A stretch of DNA of 64,000 nucleotides from Polynucleobacter alcilacus (GTDB taxonomy: Bacteria; Pseudomonadota; Gammaproteobacteria; Burkholderiales; Burkholderiaceae): the NCBI RefSeq assembly GCF_018881545.1, contig NZ_JACVQD010000001.1:1640039-1704038 (forward strand). The letters are read 5' to 3'. The translations under genes and the position numbers were made by a program. How positions within the stretch are numbered: position 1 is the stretch's first letter; every line of letters begins with the position of its first letter. Below the pieces are notes generated by a model, which saw only the letters and a list, made by a program, of their open reading frames with translations, had not been told where the DNA came from and did not search any database. Below, in pieces: positions 51,750-62,853 of the stretch.

Positions 51750-52732
51750 GCATCTTTGCAAGAGTAGCTGGTACTGGAAGTTATCTTCCTGAATTGCGAC
51801 TCACTAACCAAGACTTGGTTGAACGGCTTGCTAAAACGGGCTTAGAGACCAGTGATGAGTGGATTACTACGCGCAGCGGAATTTCTGCGCGCCATTTTGC
51901 CGCTGAAAATGAACTCACTAGTGATTTGGCTGTGAAAGCCGCACAAGCTGCCTTGGATAGTGCTGGTATTACTTCTAAAGATTTAGATCTGATTATTTTG
52001 TCAACCTCTACGCCGGATCATTTAGGGGGTTTTCCTAGTACCGCTTGTGTTGTGCAGGATAAGTTGGGTGCACATACAGCCTGTGCTGCATTTGATATTC
52101 AGGCGGTATGCGCTGGCTTTACTTACGCTTTAGCAACAGCCGATGCCTTTATTCGTTGCGGCTCTTATAAAAAAGTATTGGTGATTGGCGCTGAAACCTT
52201 TTCACGTATTCTCAATTTTGAAGATCGTGGTACGTGCGTATTGTTTGGCGATGGTGCCGGCGCAGTTATTTTAGAAGCCTCTTCGGAAGCTGGCATTCTG
52301 TCAACGGCTTTACACGCTGATGGTAGCCAACGCGATATTCTTTGTGTCCCCGGTCGTGCCGGTAACGGTGAAGTGCACGGCTCTCCTTTTATGACCATGG
52401 ATGGGCCAGCCGTATTTAAATTGGCCGTGAAGGTTTTGGAGCAAGTAGCTTATGAAGCATTAGAAAAAGCCAATCTCAAGCCAGAACAAATTGATTGGTT
52501 AGTGCCCCATCAAGCCAATATCCGCATCATGGAAGGTACTGCCAAGAAAATGGGGATGTCTATGGATAAGGTGATAGTGACAGTGCATGAGCACGGTAAT
52601 ACTTCAGCCGCATCGATTCCCTTGGCTTTAGATGCGGGTGTGCGTTCTGGTCAAATTCAGCGTGGTCAATATCTTCTACTAGAAGGCGTTGGTGGTGGCT
52701 TTGCTTGGGGTGCAGTTGCACTCAAGTACTAA
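51746..52732 (+). CDS. fabH: 3-oxoacyl-ACP synthase III FabH
   Basis: A 328-residue condensing enzyme that starts fatty acid synthesis from acetyl-CoA and malonyl-ACP. The catalytic Cys lies in [11 protein letters not shown], His in [10 protein letters not shown] and Asn in [18 protein letters not shown] is the usual N-terminal motif. It overlaps plsX by 4 bp and lies 30 bp before fabD. Confidence 0.95.
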   Translation: MSIFARVAGTGSYLPELRLTNQDLVERLAKTGLETSDEWITTRSGISARHFAAENELTSDLAVKAAQAALDSAGITSKDLDLIILSTSTPDHLGGFPSTACVVQDKLGAHTACAAFDIQAVCAGFTYALATADAFIRCGSYKKVLVIGAETFSRILNFEDRGTCVLFGDGAGAVILEASSEAGILSTALHADGSQRDILCVPGRAGNGEVHGSPFMTMDGPAVFKLAVKVLEQVAYEALEKANLKPEQIDWLVPHQANIRIMEGTAKKMGMSMDKVIVTVHEHGNTSAASIPLALDAGVRSGQIQRGQYLLLEGVGGGFAWGAVALKY

Positions 52733-52762
52733 GAAATCTTTTATTTTTAGCGACTTATTCAC

Positions 52763-53698
52763 ATGACATTTGCATTCGTATTCCCTGGTCAAGGCTCTCA
52801 ATCTGTTGGAATGCTCAACTCCATTTCTGAGCGCCCTGAAGTGCGTGCAACTTTGGAAGAAGCTTCAGAAGCTTTGGGTGAGGATGTGGCAAAACTCATT
52901 ACTGAAGGTCCAGTCGAAGCATTGTCCTTAACTACGAATACCCAGCCTGTAATGCTGACAGCAGGCATTGCTTTTCATCGCGCTTGGTTGGCTGCTGGCG
53001 GTTCCGCTCCTCGGGTGATGGCTGGGCATAGTCTTGGTGAATATTCTGCCTTGGTTGCTGCTGGCGTGATTGCATTTAAGGATGCCGTGCCTTTAGTACG
53101 CTTTCGTGCTGAAGCGATGCAAAGCGCAGTGCCTGTTGGTACTGGCGGGATGGCTGCTATTTTAGGCTTAGATGATGCAACTGTAGTTCAGATTTGCGTT
53201 GAAGCTAGCATTGCTTCAGGTGGAGTGGTTGAGGCAGTCAATTTCAATGCACCCGGTCAAGTAGTGATTGCTGGTGCTAATGATGCTGTGGCTAAAGCAT
53301 GCGAACTGCTCAAAGCGGCTGGTGCAAAGCGCGCACTACCACTTCCGGTTTCTGCACCATTCCACTCTTCTTTATTGCAGCCCGCCTCAGAAAAACTAAA
53401 AGACTACTTAGCGAATATCGAATTTAAAGCCCCAACCATTGCAGTTATTAATAATGTAGATGTTGAAATCTTGAATGATCCAATTGCAATTAAAGATGCT
53501 TTAGTACGTCAAGCTGCTAAGCCCGTGCGCTGGCAAGAAACCATTCAAGCAATGGCTGCACAAGGCGTTGTTCAGGTGGTAGAGTGCGGTCCGGGCAAGG
53601 TATTAGCAGGACTTACTAAACGGATTAACGATCAAGTAACTGGCTTACCCGTATTTGATGAAGCTAGTCTTAATGAAGTGCTGGCTACTCTAAAATAA
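52763..53698 (+). CDS. fabD: Malonyl-CoA:ACP transacylase FabD
   Basis: A 311-residue enzyme. GQGSQSVGML at the N-terminus, catalytic Ser in MAGHSLGEYSAL and His in VSAPFHSSLL are visible. It loads malonate onto ACP, the substrate for FabH and FabF. It lies between fabH and fabG, within the standard fab order. Confidence 0.96.
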   Translation: MTFAFVFPGQGSQSVGMLNSISERPEVRATLEEASEALGEDVAKLITEGPVEALSLTTNTQPVMLTAGIAFHRAWLAAGGSAPRVMAGHSLGEYSALVAAGVIAFKDAVPLVRFRAEAMQSAVPVGTGGMAAILGLDDATVVQICVEASIASGGVVEAVNFNAPGQVVIAGANDAVAKACELLKAAGAKRALPLPVSAPFHSSLLQPASEKLKDYLANIEFKAPTIAVINNVDVEILNDPIAIKDALVRQAAKPVRWQETIQAMAAQGVVQVVECGPGKVLAGLTKRINDQVTGLPVFDEASLNEVLATLK

Positions 53699-53762
53699 AT
53701 ATCAAGATCAATCTGAATTTCAAACTCAATATTAAAACCATTCGATCTAGCGGAAGACCAAT

Positions 53763-54506
53763 ATGAATCTCGACTTAAGCGGACAAATTGCCTTAGTGAC
53801 TGGTGCATCGCGCGGTATTGGCCAAGCGATTGCAGATGAGTTAGCGAAATGCGGTGCTAAAGTCATTGGCACTGCCACTTCTGCTGCTGGTGCCAAGGCG
53901 ATTGATGAGCGCTTGCAGGCTGCGGGTGGTTGTGGCTTAGTGTTGAATGTCACTGCACCAAACGCTTGTGAAGAAATCATTGATCAGATTGTGAAAGATC
54001 ATGGGGGCATTCATATTTTGGTGAATAACGCGGGCATTACACGCGATAACTTAGCAATGCGCATGAAAGCGGATGAGTGGAGTGAGGTTATCGACACCAA
54101 TCTAAATTCTATATTCCGTTTATCTCAAGCAGTGTTGCGCCCGATGATGAAAGCGCGTGGTGGCCGCATCATTAACATTACTTCCATCGTTGGCCATATG
54201 GGTAATGCTGGGCAGGCAAATTACGCCGCTGCTAAAGCGGGCGTTTCTGGGATGACCCGTGCCCTTGCTCGTGAAATTGGTAGTCGCAACATTACCGTAA
54301 ACTGCGTGGCTCCTGGATTTATTGATACGGATATGACTCGTGCACTTAGCGAAGAGCAGCAAAATGCCCTAAAAGCGAACATTCCGCTAGCCCGCCTTGG
54401 CAGCCCAGAAGATGTAGCCCAGGCAGTGGCATTTTTAGCCTCCCCAGCAGCGGGATATATTACGGGTAATACCCTACACGTCAACGGCGGACTCTATTTA
54501 GCCTAA
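53763..54506 (+). CDS. fabG: 3-oxoacyl-ACP reductase FabG
   Basis: A 247-residue short-chain dehydrogenase. VTGASRGIGQAIADEL binds NADPH; NNAGITRDNLAMRMK and the catalytic Tyr-x3-Lys in NYAAAKAGVSGM are typical of FabG; the C-terminal GNTLHVNGGLY fits. It reduces the keto group in each elongation round. 64 bp separate it from fabD and 102 bp from acpP. Confidence 0.95.
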   Translation: MNLDLSGQIALVTGASRGIGQAIADELAKCGAKVIGTATSAAGAKAIDERLQAAGGCGLVLNVTAPNACEEIIDQIVKDHGGIHILVNNAGITRDNLAMRMKADEWSEVIDTNLNSIFRLSQAVLRPMMKARGGRIINITSIVGHMGNAGQANYAAAKAGVSGMTRALAREIGSRNITVNCVAPGFIDTDMTRALSEEQQNALKANIPLARLGSPEDVAQAVAFLASPAAGYITGNTLHVNGGLYLA

Positions 54507-54541
54507 GGGCAAAGCAAGGATTTCATCATTTTTTGGCGGTT

Positions 54542-54572
54542 TTGCTAATTTGCTCCGCCAAGCTGATAAAAT
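54542..54572 (+). promoter_or_regulatory. Possible internal promoter before acpP
   Basis: TTGCTA (54542-54547) and GATAAA/TAAAAT (54565-54572) are 17-19 bp apart in the fabG-acpP gap. acpP is needed in large amounts and often has its own promoter. Found by eye only. Confidence 0.35.
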
Positions 54573-54608
54573 CCTTTCATCGTTTTTTTACAACCCCTGG
54601 GGGACTTA

Positions 54609-54848
54609 ATGGATAACATCGAACAACGCGTTAAGAAGATCGTCGCTGAGCAGTTAGGCGTCGCAGAAGGAGATATCAAAAATGAATCTTCTTTTGTGAA
54701 TGACTTAGGCGCTGACTCTCTTGACACTGTTGAGCTAGTAATGGCTTTGGAAGACGAATTCGGCATCGAAATTCCTGATGAGGAAGCTGAAAAGATCACC
54801 ACTGTTCAGCTCGCAATCGACTTTGCTAAATCAAAAGCTCAGGGTTAA
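54609..54848 (+). CDS. acpP: Acyl carrier protein AcpP
   Basis: A 79-residue acidic protein. Ser37 in [15 protein letters not shown] is the attachment site for phosphopantetheine, added by AcpS, whose gene is at the right end of this window. It carries growing acyl chains for the Fab enzymes. AGGCG-type spacing is absent, but GGGGGA lies just upstream of the ATG. Confidence 0.97.
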   Translation: MDNIEQRVKKIVAEQLGVAEGDIKNESSFVNDLGADSLDTVELVMALEDEFGIEIPDEEAEKITTVQLAIDFAKSKAQG

Positions 54849-54869
54849 TTCCCTAGCCTAGGTATTACT

Positions 54870-56117
54870 GTGTCAGCATCAAATGGCCGACGCCGGGTTG
54901 TAGTCACCGGCCTTGGCCTCATCTCACCTGTTGGTAATTCAGTTGATGTAGCTTGGTCTAATTTGCTCGCGGGCAAATCAGGCATTGCTACCATCACGAA
55001 GTTTGACCACACTCCGCTTAGCGTGCATTTCGCTGGAGAGGTGAAAGATTTCAACGTGGAAGAATATGTTTCTGCCAAAGAGGCACGCCATATGGATACC
55101 TTTATCCATTACGGTATTGCTGCAGGCACGCAGGCGATTCGCGACAGCGGATTAGAGATCACTGAGCAAAACGCGGAGCGCGTAGGCGTGATGGTGGGCT
55201 CAGGCATTGGTGGTTTACCGATGATTGAGGAAACTGGAGCTGAGTTACTGGCTCGTGGCCCTCGTCGCATCTCACCCTTCTTTGTGCCAGGATCCATTAT
55301 TAATATGATTTCTGGACACCTCAGTATCTTGTTTGGTCTAAAAGGGCCAAACGTGGCTGCGGTAACCGCATGTACTACGGGTTTGCATAGCATCGGTTTG
55401 GCTACACGCTTAATTCAGTATGGCGACGCTGATGTCATGGTGGCTGGCGGTGCCGAGTCAACTATTTCCGCTTTAGGTGTTGGTGGCTTTGCATCAGCCA
55501 GAGCGCTATCTACCCGCAATGATGATCCTGCTACAGCTTCACGCCCTTGGGATAAAGACCGTGATGGCTTTGTTCTCGGCGAGGGTTCTGGAGTCGTAGT
55601 GCTGGAAGAGTATGAGCACGCTAAAGCACGTGGCGCCAAAATCTATTGTGAATTACTGGGATTTGGTATGAGTGGCGATGCGTATCACATGACTGCACCA
55701 AATATGGATGGTCCTCGTCGTTGTATGGTGAACGCCATGCGCGATGCCCATCTCAATCCAGATCAAATTCAGTATTTGAATGCGCACGGCACCTCGACAC
55801 CGCTGGGTGATAAGAACGAAACCGAAGCCATCAAAGCCGCCTTAGGCGATCATGCCAAGAAGGCTTTAATTAACTCAACCAAGTCAATGACTGGCCACCT
55901 TTTGGGTGGCGCAGGTGGCTTGGAGTCCGTTTTCACGATTCTGGCCTTGCATCACCAGAAATCCCCTCCCACCATCAATATCTTCAATCAAGATCCTGAA
56001 TGCGACTTGGACTACTGCGCCAATACCGCTAGGGACGTGAAGATCGACCATGCGGTTAAAAACAACTTTGGCTTTGGTGGTACTAACGGCACCTTGATTT
56101 TTGGTAAGCTGACCTAA
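54870..56117 (+). CDS. fabF: 3-oxoacyl-ACP synthase II FabF
   Basis: A 415-residue condensing enzyme for chain elongation, starting at a GTG ([21 protein letters not shown]). The catalytic Cys lies in [13 protein letters not shown], with His residues in [12 protein letters not shown] and [11 protein letters not shown]. It follows acpP by 21 bp. In many relatives rpoE, rseA and rseB come next; here mucD follows directly after 47 bp. Confidence 0.96.
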   Translation: MSASNGRRRVVVTGLGLISPVGNSVDVAWSNLLAGKSGIATITKFDHTPLSVHFAGEVKDFNVEEYVSAKEARHMDTFIHYGIAAGTQAIRDSGLEITEQNAERVGVMVGSGIGGLPMIEETGAELLARGPRRISPFFVPGSIINMISGHLSILFGLKGPNVAAVTACTTGLHSIGLATRLIQYGDADVMVAGGAESTISALGVGGFASARALSTRNDDPATASRPWDKDRDGFVLGEGSGVVVLEEYEHAKARGAKIYCELLGFGMSGDAYHMTAPNMDGPRRCMVNAMRDAHLNPDQIQYLNAHGTSTPLGDKNETEAIKAALGDHAKKALINSTKSMTGHLLGGAGGLESVFTILALHHQKSPPTINIFNQDPECDLDYCANTARDVKIDHAVKNNFGFGGTNGTLIFGKLT

Positions 56118-56164
56118 TATTCTCTTTATCTCCATTGTTGGTTTTCACCAAGTAGGTCAATAGC

Positions 56165-57616
56165 ATGTTGAAAAAGTACTTAATTACGCTCGTGGCTATT
56201 TTTAGCCTTGGGCAAACTGCATTCATATCCACTGCCTCTGCGCAAAATCCTCGGGTAACGATCCCGGATTTTGCCGATCTTGTCGAGCGTGCAAGTCCTG
56301 CTGTTGTGAATATTCGGACTACAGAAAAAGTAATCACCCAGCAAACGCCGGGTGGTATTCCTGGGATGCCAGAAGACCAAGCAGAGTTCTTTCGTCGCTT
56401 CTTTGGTGTTCCGATTCCGGGAATTCCAAACGGACCAAAACAAGCGCAGCCTAATCCTGGCAAACCTCAAGAAGCGGATCGTGGCGTAGGCTCTGGTTTC
56501 ATTATTGAATCGAATGGTTTGATTCTGACGAATGCGCACGTTGTTGAAGGCGCAACTACCATCTACGTCACATTGACTGACAAGCGAGAATTCAAAGCGA
56601 AGTTATTGGGGTTGGATAAGCGTACTGATGTCGCAGTAGTCAAAATTGAAGCGCGAGACTTGCCGAAATTACCATTAGGCGACTCTTCTAAAGTCAGGGT
56701 GGGTGAGTGGGTCCTCGCAATTGGCTCGCCATTTGGACTCGAGAATACCGTTACCGCAGGCATTGTGTCTGCCAAGAGCCGGGATACCGGTGACTATCTA
56801 CCCTTTATCCAGACTGACGTTGCCGTCAACCCGGGTAATTCGGGTGGGCCACTATTAAACACGGCAGGTCAGGCAATTGGTATCAACTCTCAAATCTTTA
56901 GTCGCTCGGGTGGCTACATGGGAATTTCATTTGCAATTCCAATTGATGAAGCAATGCGGGTTGCAGATCAGTTGCGCACTAATGGAAAAATGACTCGTGG
57001 TCGTATTGGGGTTGCCTTAGGCGAGATGACCAAAGAGGTTGCTGAGAGTTTAGGTTTAGGCAAGCCACGCGGTGCTTATGTTCGCAATGTCGACCCTGGC
57101 GGTCCTGCATCTGCTGGTGGAATTGAATCGGGCGATGTGATTCTGAGTTTTAACGGACGCGAGATTCCCAAGTCAACTGATTTACCTCGGGTAGTTGGAG
57201 AAACAAAACCCGGCTCCATCGCTACAGTACAAGTTTGGCGCAAAGGCGGCACGCGCGATTTAAGTGTTACGGTTGCTGATACCGATGCCCCTCAAACGGC
57301 TAATAAAAAACCCGATGCACCTGCGGCTAATGGCAGTGGAGTCAATGTACTTGGGCTGACAGTAAGCGAGCCATCGGATGCCAAGAAGAAGGATCTGAAT
57401 ATCAAAGGTGGTGTTGAGGTTACCGGTTTAGGGGATGGGTCTTTGGCTAAAGCAGGGGTACGTCCTGGGGATGTGATTATTCGGGTTGCAGACGTCGATA
57501 TCACTGGGGTAAAGCAATTTGAAGCTCTGATTAAAGGCCTTGATGTCAATAAGGCCGTTCCGGTCTTTGTACGCCGTTCTGACAGCACTCTGGTAATCCC
57601 AGTAAGGCCTAAATAA
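56165..57616 (+). CDS. mucD: Do-family periplasmic serine endopeptidase (MucD/DegP-like)
   Basis: A 483-residue protein. A signal peptide (ending near ASA-QN) is followed by a trypsin-like domain with the triad His in LTNAHVVEGA, Asp in KRTDVAVVKIE and Ser in NPGNSGGPLL. Two PDZ domains follow (about residues 275-370 and 390-480; GAYVRNVDPGGPASAGG; GSLAKAGVRPGDVI). It degrades and refolds damaged envelope proteins. In Burkholderia and Pseudomonas it belongs to the sigma-E operon; here no sigma-E genes adjoin. Confidence 0.92.
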   Translation: MLKKYLITLVAIFSLGQTAFISTASAQNPRVTIPDFADLVERASPAVVNIRTTEKVITQQTPGGIPGMPEDQAEFFRRFFGVPIPGIPNGPKQAQPNPGKPQEADRGVGSGFIIESNGLILTNAHVVEGATTIYVTLTDKREFKAKLLGLDKRTDVAVVKIEARDLPKLPLGDSSKVRVGEWVLAIGSPFGLENTVTAGIVSAKSRDTGDYLPFIQTDVAVNPGNSGGPLLNTAGQAIGINSQIFSRSGGYMGISFAIPIDEAMRVADQLRTNGKMTRGRIGVALGEMTKEVAESLGLGKPRGAYVRNVDPGGPASAGGIESGDVILSFNGREIPKSTDLPRVVGETKPGSIATVQVWRKGGTRDLSVTVADTDAPQTANKKPDAPAANGSGVNVLGLTVSEPSDAKKKDLNIKGGVEVTGLGDGSLAKAGVRPGDVIIRVADVDITGVKQFEALIKGLDVNKAVPVFVRRSDSTLVIPVRPK

Positions 57617-57634
57617 GCCATTTAAGGCCTAAAA

Positions 57635-57668
57635 AATGGGGTTCAGCGCCTTTGGGGCGCCACCCATT
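57635..57668 (+). repeat. Nested inverted repeat between mucD and lepA
   Basis: AATGGG/CCCATT (57635-57640 with 57663-57668) encloses GCGCC/GGCGC (57646-57650 with 57656-57660). A second dyad with G-U pairs, GCGCATCA/TGGTGCGT, follows at about 57695-57712. There is no T run, so these may be processing or attenuation structures rather than a plain terminator. Confidence 0.45.
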
Positions 57669-57753
57669 ACAATCCCCTTAAGACGACTTTTTGCAGCGCA
57701 TCATTGTGGTGCGTTCTGACAAGGCGTTTTCTTGAATGACCTATTAAGACGCT

Positions 57754-59559
57754 ATGGATTTAATCCGCAATTTTTCAATTATCGCCCACATTGATCACGG
57801 CAAATCGACGCTCGCAGATCGGATTATTCAACTTTGTGGCGGTCTGTCTGATCGCGAAATGGAAGCCCAAGTTCTCGATTCGATGGATATCGAGCGCGAA
57901 CGGGGCATCACAATTAAGGCTCAAACAGCCGCTTTGAGTTACAAAGCCAAAGATGGCCAGATTTACAATCTCAACCTGATTGATACCCCAGGACATGTCG
58001 ACTTCTCTTATGAAGTAAGCCGTTCTTTATCGGCTTGCGAAGGTGCTTTATTGGTAGTGGATGCGAGCCAAGGTGTTGAAGCGCAAACAGTAGCCAATTG
58101 CTATACCGCAATTGAGCTGGGTGTTGAGGTCGTTCCTGTCCTCAATAAGATTGATTTGCCTCAGGCTGATCCTGAACGCGCTATCCAAGAAATTGAAGAT
58201 GTTATTGGTATTGATGCGACAGGTGCAGTGACTTGTTCCGCGAAGACTGGATTGGGTGTACACGAAGTCATTGAAGAAATGATTCGGAGGGTACCGCCGC
58301 CAAAGGGGAATGCCACTGCGCCACTCCAATGTTTAATCATTGACTCTTGGTTTGATAATTACGTTGGTGTGGTGATGTTAGTCCGTGTTGTGAATGGCAC
58401 ACTCAAACCCAAAGACAAAATTACTTTGATGGCTAATGGTTCAAGCCATTTGGTTGAGCACGTCGGGGTCTTTAGCCCCAAATCGGTAGATCGTCCTGAG
58501 TTAAGTGCTGGCCAAGTAGGCTTCATCATTGCCGGCATTAAAGAATTAAAAGCTGCCAAAGTAGGGGATACCGTTACCCATACAACTGGTCAGCAGGGCC
58601 GTATTCCAGCAACCGAGCCTTTGCCTGGATTTAAAGAAGTGAAGTCTCAGGTGTTTGCGGGTTTGTATCCTGTAGAAGCTAGTGAATACGATCAACTACG
58701 AGAGTCACTTGAGAAGCTGAAGTTGAATGATGCTTCGCTTTTGTATGAGCCAGAAGTGTCTCAAGCTTTAGGTTTTGGGTTCCGCTGTGGCTTCTTAGGT
58801 TTACTCCACATGGAAATTGTGCAAGAGCGCTTAGAGCGCCAGTACAACATGAACTTGATTACCACCGCTCCGACCGTGGTATATCAAGTGCAGCAATCTG
58901 ACGGCACTATCTTGATGGTGGATAACCCAGCAAAATTACCCGAGACCAGTAAGGTTGATACGATCATGGAGCCGATTGTTACGGTGAATCTCTACATGCC
59001 GCAAGAATATGTAGGCTCCATCATCACCTTGTGTGTCGGTAAGCGGGGAGTCCAGACGGGGATGAACTATCTTGGTCGCCAAGTGCAACTGACATATGAA
59101 TTACCGATGGCAGAAATAGTGATGGATTTCTTTGATCGTCTTAAGTCGATCTCGCGTGGTTATGCCTCAATGGATTATGAGTTTAAAGAATATCGTCCAG
59201 CGGATGTGGTCAAGGTAGATATTTTGATTAATGGTGATCGAGTGGATGCGCTCTCGGTGATTGTTCATAGAAGTAATAGTCAGCATCGTGGACGCGAAGT
59301 GGTTTCTAAGATGCGCAGTATCATCCCACGTCAAATGTTTGATGTAGCGATTCAGGCGGCGATTGGTAGCAATATAGTTGCCCGTGAAAACGTGAAGGCC
59401 TTACGTAAAAACGTGTTGGCTAAGTGTTATGGCGGCGATATCTCTCGTAAGCGGAAATTATTAGAGAAGCAAAAAGAAGGTAAGAAACGTATGAAACAAG
59501 TCGGTAATGTGGAAATCCCACAAGAAGCTTTCTTGGCTATCTTGCAGGTGGAGGGCTAA
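57754..59559 (+). CDS. lepA: Translation elongation factor 4 LepA
   Basis: A 601-residue GTPase, standard length. G-motifs AHIDHGKST (G1), DTPGH (G3) and NKID (G4) are seen, then LepA-specific [16 protein letters not shown] and the C-terminal [20 protein letters not shown]. It acts on stalled or initiating ribosomes. It starts an operon of translation and RNA genes and overlaps lepB by one base (TAATG). Confidence 0.96.
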   Translation: MDLIRNFSIIAHIDHGKSTLADRIIQLCGGLSDREMEAQVLDSMDIERERGITIKAQTAALSYKAKDGQIYNLNLIDTPGHVDFSYEVSRSLSACEGALLVVDASQGVEAQTVANCYTAIELGVEVVPVLNKIDLPQADPERAIQEIEDVIGIDATGAVTCSAKTGLGVHEVIEEMIRRVPPPKGNATAPLQCLIIDSWFDNYVGVVMLVRVVNGTLKPKDKITLMANGSSHLVEHVGVFSPKSVDRPELSAGQVGFIIAGIKELKAAKVGDTVTHTTGQQGRIPATEPLPGFKEVKSQVFAGLYPVEASEYDQLRESLEKLKLNDASLLYEPEVSQALGFGFRCGFLGLLHMEIVQERLERQYNMNLITTAPTVVYQVQQSDGTILMVDNPAKLPETSKVDTIMEPIVTVNLYMPQEYVGSIITLCVGKRGVQTGMNYLGRQVQLTYELPMAEIVMDFFDRLKSISRGYASMDYEFKEYRPADVVKVDILINGDRVDALSVIVHRSNSQHRGREVVSKMRSIIPRQMFDVAIQAAIGSNIVARENVKALRKNVLAKCYGGDISRKRKLLEKQKEGKKRMKQVGNVEIPQEAFLAILQVEG

Positions 59560-60365
59560 TGAACTTTGCACTGATTCTGTTTATCTTAGTAGTGATCTCG
59601 GGTCTAGCTTGGATCGCTGACAAGATGTTTTTTGCACCTCAGAGACGCCTAGCAGGTATTGAGCGGATGCCATTGTGGTTAGAGTACACAGCAGGTTTTT
59701 TCCCAGTCATCTGCGCAGTATTTGTATTACGCTCTTTTATTGTTGAGCCTTTTAAGATCCCCTCAGGATCCATGATTCCTACTTTACAGATTGGTGATTT
59801 CATCTTGGTAAATAAATTTACCTATGGAATTCGTTTGCCTGTGATCAATCAAAAAGTAGTGGATTTGGGCTCTCCCAAGCGTGGTGATGTAGTCGTGTTC
59901 CGCTATCCACGTGACGAGTCGGTTGATTATATTAAGCGTGTAGTGGCTCTGCCAGGCGATGTGATTACTTATCAAGACAAGCGTCTGATAGTGAATGGTC
60001 AACCTTTGCAATACAGTGGTGGTGAGTCTTATCTCGACCCGGAAAATATGCGCTATGCAAAACGCTTCACAGAAACCTTCCCAGCAGACTTGGGTGGTAA
60101 TCGCCATGAGATTTTGAACGATCCAGATCGCCCTGCAACGGTGATGCCTACAGAGCGATTTCCAGGCCTAGAATTTTGTCAGTACCAGCAATCCGGAGTG
60201 ACTTGTAAGGTGCCACCAGGCCATTACTTTGCAATGGGGGATAACCGTGATAACAGTGCCGATTCTCGTTATTGGGGATTTGTACCAGATAAGAATATCG
60301 TTGGTAAAGCATTTTTTGTGTGGCTGAACTTAGGCAACCTCGGCCGCATTGGCGGCTTCGAGTAA
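59559..60365 (+). CDS. lepB: Signal peptidase I LepB
   Basis: A 268-residue inner-membrane peptidase with two N-terminal hydrophobic segments (about 1-20 and 45-65). The catalytic Ser is in [10 protein letters not shown] and Lys in [29 protein letters not shown] is the third conserved box. It removes signal peptides of exported proteins. It starts at the last base of lepA and is followed by rnc 5 bp later. Confidence 0.95.
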   Translation: MNFALILFILVVISGLAWIADKMFFAPQRRLAGIERMPLWLEYTAGFFPVICAVFVLRSFIVEPFKIPSGSMIPTLQIGDFILVNKFTYGIRLPVINQKVVDLGSPKRGDVVVFRYPRDESVDYIKRVVALPGDVITYQDKRLIVNGQPLQYSGGESYLDPENMRYAKRFTETFPADLGGNRHEILNDPDRPATVMPTERFPGLEFCQYQQSGVTCKVPPGHYFAMGDNRDNSADSRYWGFVPDKNIVGKAFFVWLNLGNLGRIGGFE

Positions 60366-60370
60366 AGATC

Positions 60371-61162
60371 ATGAACGCGCGCGCCGTTATCGAAACTGCA
60401 CCGCTGCAAGAACGTCTTGGCTACACGTTCAAGAAGCCCGAGCTCTTGAATCAAGCCTTGACTCATCGTAGTCATAGCAAGAAAAACAACGAGCGTTTGG
60501 AGTTCTTGGGCGACTCGATTCTGAATTGCGTAGTTGCCGAGATGCTCTATGAGCGTTATGCAGATTTGGATGAAGGTGATCTTTCGCGTGTGCGGGCTAA
60601 CTTAGTGAAGCAACAGGCTCTATATGAGATTGCTCAAAGCCTCTCTCTGTCAGATTACTTGCGCTTAGGTGAGGGTGAGCTCAAGAGTGGTGGTTTTCGT
60701 CGTCCGTCGATCTTGGCTGATACATTAGAAGCGGTTACTGGTGCAATCTTTATTGATGGCGGCTTTGATGCGGCAAAAGCCTGTTTACGCAAACTCTATT
60801 CCGTAATCTTGGCGCATGTAGATCCTAAAACCTTAGGTAAGGATGACAAAACCTTATTGCAAGAGTGTTTGCAAAGCTATCAATTACCTTTACCAACTTA
60901 TAACGTCACTGGAACTACTGGCGCTGCTCATAACCAGCAGTTCGAAGTAGAGTGCCTTATTCCTAGCTTGAAGGTATCGGTTAAGGGTGATGGTGCATCC
61001 CGCCGCGCTGCTGAGCAATCAGCCGCTAAGACCGCTTTAATGGCTGTGCTGAAAGCATTGCCACAGGAATCTCGTAAACCCAAGAAAACTCGGTCGGCCA
61101 AGAAAAAAGCGGCTAAAAAAGAAGTGACCGAAGAGCAGTTAAATCTTAAGCTGAAGGGCTAA
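60371..61162 (+). CDS. rnc: Ribonuclease III
   Basis: A 263-residue enzyme. The start at 60371 ([17 protein letters not shown]) is chosen because an earlier in-frame ATG lies inside lepB. The catalytic motif [12 protein letters not shown], a second acidic site at [15 protein letters not shown] and a C-terminal double-stranded RNA-binding domain ([22 protein letters not shown] and [15 protein letters not shown], each short) are seen. A Lys-rich tail ([14 protein letters not shown]) ends the protein. It cleaves dsRNA, including rRNA precursors. era follows directly. Confidence 0.94.
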   Translation: MNARAVIETAPLQERLGYTFKKPELLNQALTHRSHSKKNNERLEFLGDSILNCVVAEMLYERYADLDEGDLSRVRANLVKQQALYEIAQSLSLSDYLRLGEGELKSGGFRRPSILADTLEAVTGAIFIDGGFDAAKACLRKLYSVILAHVDPKTLGKDDKTLLQECLQSYQLPLPTYNVTGTTGAAHNQQFEVECLIPSLKVSVKGDGASRRAAEQSAAKTALMAVLKALPQESRKPKKTRSAKKKAAKKEVTEEQLNLKLKG

Positions 61163-61164
61163 TC

Positions 61165-62100
61165 GTGTTTAGATGCGGCACTATCGCCATTGTTGGGCGT
61201 CCCAATATGGGCAAATCAACTCTGCTGAATGCTTTGGTCGGACAAAAAATCAGTATCACCTCTCGTAAGGCTCAAACTACACGACATCGTATTTTGGGAA
61301 TTCAGAATCGGGAAGAAGCGCAATTTATCTTTATAGATACTCCAGGCTTTCAGACGCGTCTCATGAATACCCTTAATAAAGCCTTGAATCGCACTGTCAC
61401 TACTGCACTACAGGATGTCAACGTAGCCTGCTTTGTAGTTGAGGCGGGGTATTTTGGTGAAGATGACAAGAAAGTATTAAAGCTTCTACCAGACGATCTT
61501 CCAGTAGTCTTGGTTCTTAATAAATTGGATTTATTTAATAGTCGCTTTCAGACTCCATCAGAGCGTGATCAAGCATTGCTCAACTTTATGAAAGACATGT
61601 CTCGCCCTTGGTGTGAATTGGGTGGCCATGAAGACCAGAAGTCTGAGTTTGCTGAAATTGTCCCCATGAGTGCTAAGAGCCCAGGTGATGTGCAAAGATT
61701 ATTAGATGTACTAGAGGGTTATTTGCCGGAGGCTGAGGCTGTATATGACGGCGAGACTATCACCGATCGCAGCGAGCGCTTCTTGGCTGCGGAGATTCTG
61801 CGAGAGAAGGTCTTTCGTTTTACCGGTGAAGAGTTGCCATACACCAGTACCGTGGTGATTGATCAGTTCAAGATGGATGGCAAGATGCGTCGCATCGCGG
61901 CAACCATTTTGGTCGATCGCGATAGCCATAAAGCCATGATTATTGGCGCAAAGGGTGAGCGCCTAAAGAAGATTTCAACTGATGCTCGTATCGATATGGA
62001 AAAACTATTTGATGGCAAAGTCTTTTTGGAGACTTGGGTTAAGGTCAAACGAGGTTGGGCAGACGATCGCGCTGAATTGCGGGCGCAAGGGCTGGAATAA
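61165..62100 (+). CDS. era: GTPase Era
   Basis: A 311-residue GTPase with G-motifs [13 protein letters not shown] and NKLD, and a C-terminal KH domain ([27 protein letters not shown], in part). It binds the 3' end of 16S rRNA and helps 30S assembly. It starts at a GTG ([10 protein letters not shown]), 2 bp after rnc, a conserved rnc-era-recO order. Confidence 0.95.
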   Translation: MFRCGTIAIVGRPNMGKSTLLNALVGQKISITSRKAQTTRHRILGIQNREEAQFIFIDTPGFQTRLMNTLNKALNRTVTTALQDVNVACFVVEAGYFGEDDKKVLKLLPDDLPVVLVLNKLDLFNSRFQTPSERDQALLNFMKDMSRPWCELGGHEDQKSEFAEIVPMSAKSPGDVQRLLDVLEGYLPEAEAVYDGETITDRSERFLAAEILREKVFRFTGEELPYTSTVVIDQFKMDGKMRRIAATILVDRDSHKAMIIGAKGERLKKISTDARIDMEKLFDGKVFLETWVKVKRGWADDRAELRAQGLE

Positions 62101-62106
62101 AAGTCC

Positions 62107-62841
62107 ATGGCCTCGATTCGCGTTGCTGATGAACCCGCTTTCGTATTGCATAGCATTCCCTATAAAGAGACCAGCTTAATTCTGGATGTCTTCACACGGC
62201 AACATGGGCGGATGGCCTTGATTGCTAAAGGCGCAAAGCGACCCCATTCTGTATTACGTCCTGTATTACAACGATTCCAACCACTGCTAGTATCTTGGAG
62301 TGGTAAATCTGAATTACGTACGCTAACTAAATCTGAATGGGTTGGTGGCATGCCTTCTTTAGTGGGCGATGCATTACTCTGCGGTTTTTATCTCAACGAG
62401 TTGCTAGTGAAGTTTTTGGCTCGTGAAGATGACTATGAAAAACTCTACGATCGCTACTCAGAAACAATTAATGCCTTATCCAATCTAGAGTTTGAATCGA
62501 AAGGTTTGGAAGAGATCCTACGGCCTTTTGAGTTATCTTTATTGCAAGAGACTGGTTATGCTGCGGCTTTAGACCGTTGTGTTGAAACCAATGAAATGCC
62601 CATTGCGCAGATTCAGTACATTTATCAGCCTGAACGCGGTGTTCGCCCGGTTCAAGAGGATGATCCGGGGCATTGGCCAGTGCTTACCGGTAAATCTCTT
62701 TTAGCAATCGCTGGTGGAGATTTTTCTGATCCAGAAACGCTTTCAGAGAGCAAACAACTGATGCGCTTCTTATTGGGTTTGCATCTGCAAGATCAAGTCT
62801 TGACTACCAGGCAGATTTTGATTGATCTCAAAAAAATCTAG
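62107..62841 (+). CDS. recO: DNA repair protein RecO
   Basis: A 244-residue protein with an N-terminal OB fold (FVLHSIPYKETSLILDVFTRQHGRM, here in part) and a helical C-terminal region; ELLVKFLAREDDYEKLYDRYSE is typical. RecO loads RecA in recombinational repair with RecR. It has no zinc cysteine cluster. It follows era after 6 bp and precedes pdxJ by 12 bp. Confidence 0.92.
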   Translation: MASIRVADEPAFVLHSIPYKETSLILDVFTRQHGRMALIAKGAKRPHSVLRPVLQRFQPLLVSWSGKSELRTLTKSEWVGGMPSLVGDALLCGFYLNELLVKFLAREDDYEKLYDRYSETINALSNLEFESKGLEEILRPFELSLLQETGYAAALDRCVETNEMPIAQIQYIYQPERGVRPVQEDDPGHWPVLTGKSLLAIAGGDFSDPETLSESKQLMRFLLGLHLQDQVLTTRQILIDLKKI

Positions 62842-62853
62842 TAATCTACAGTT

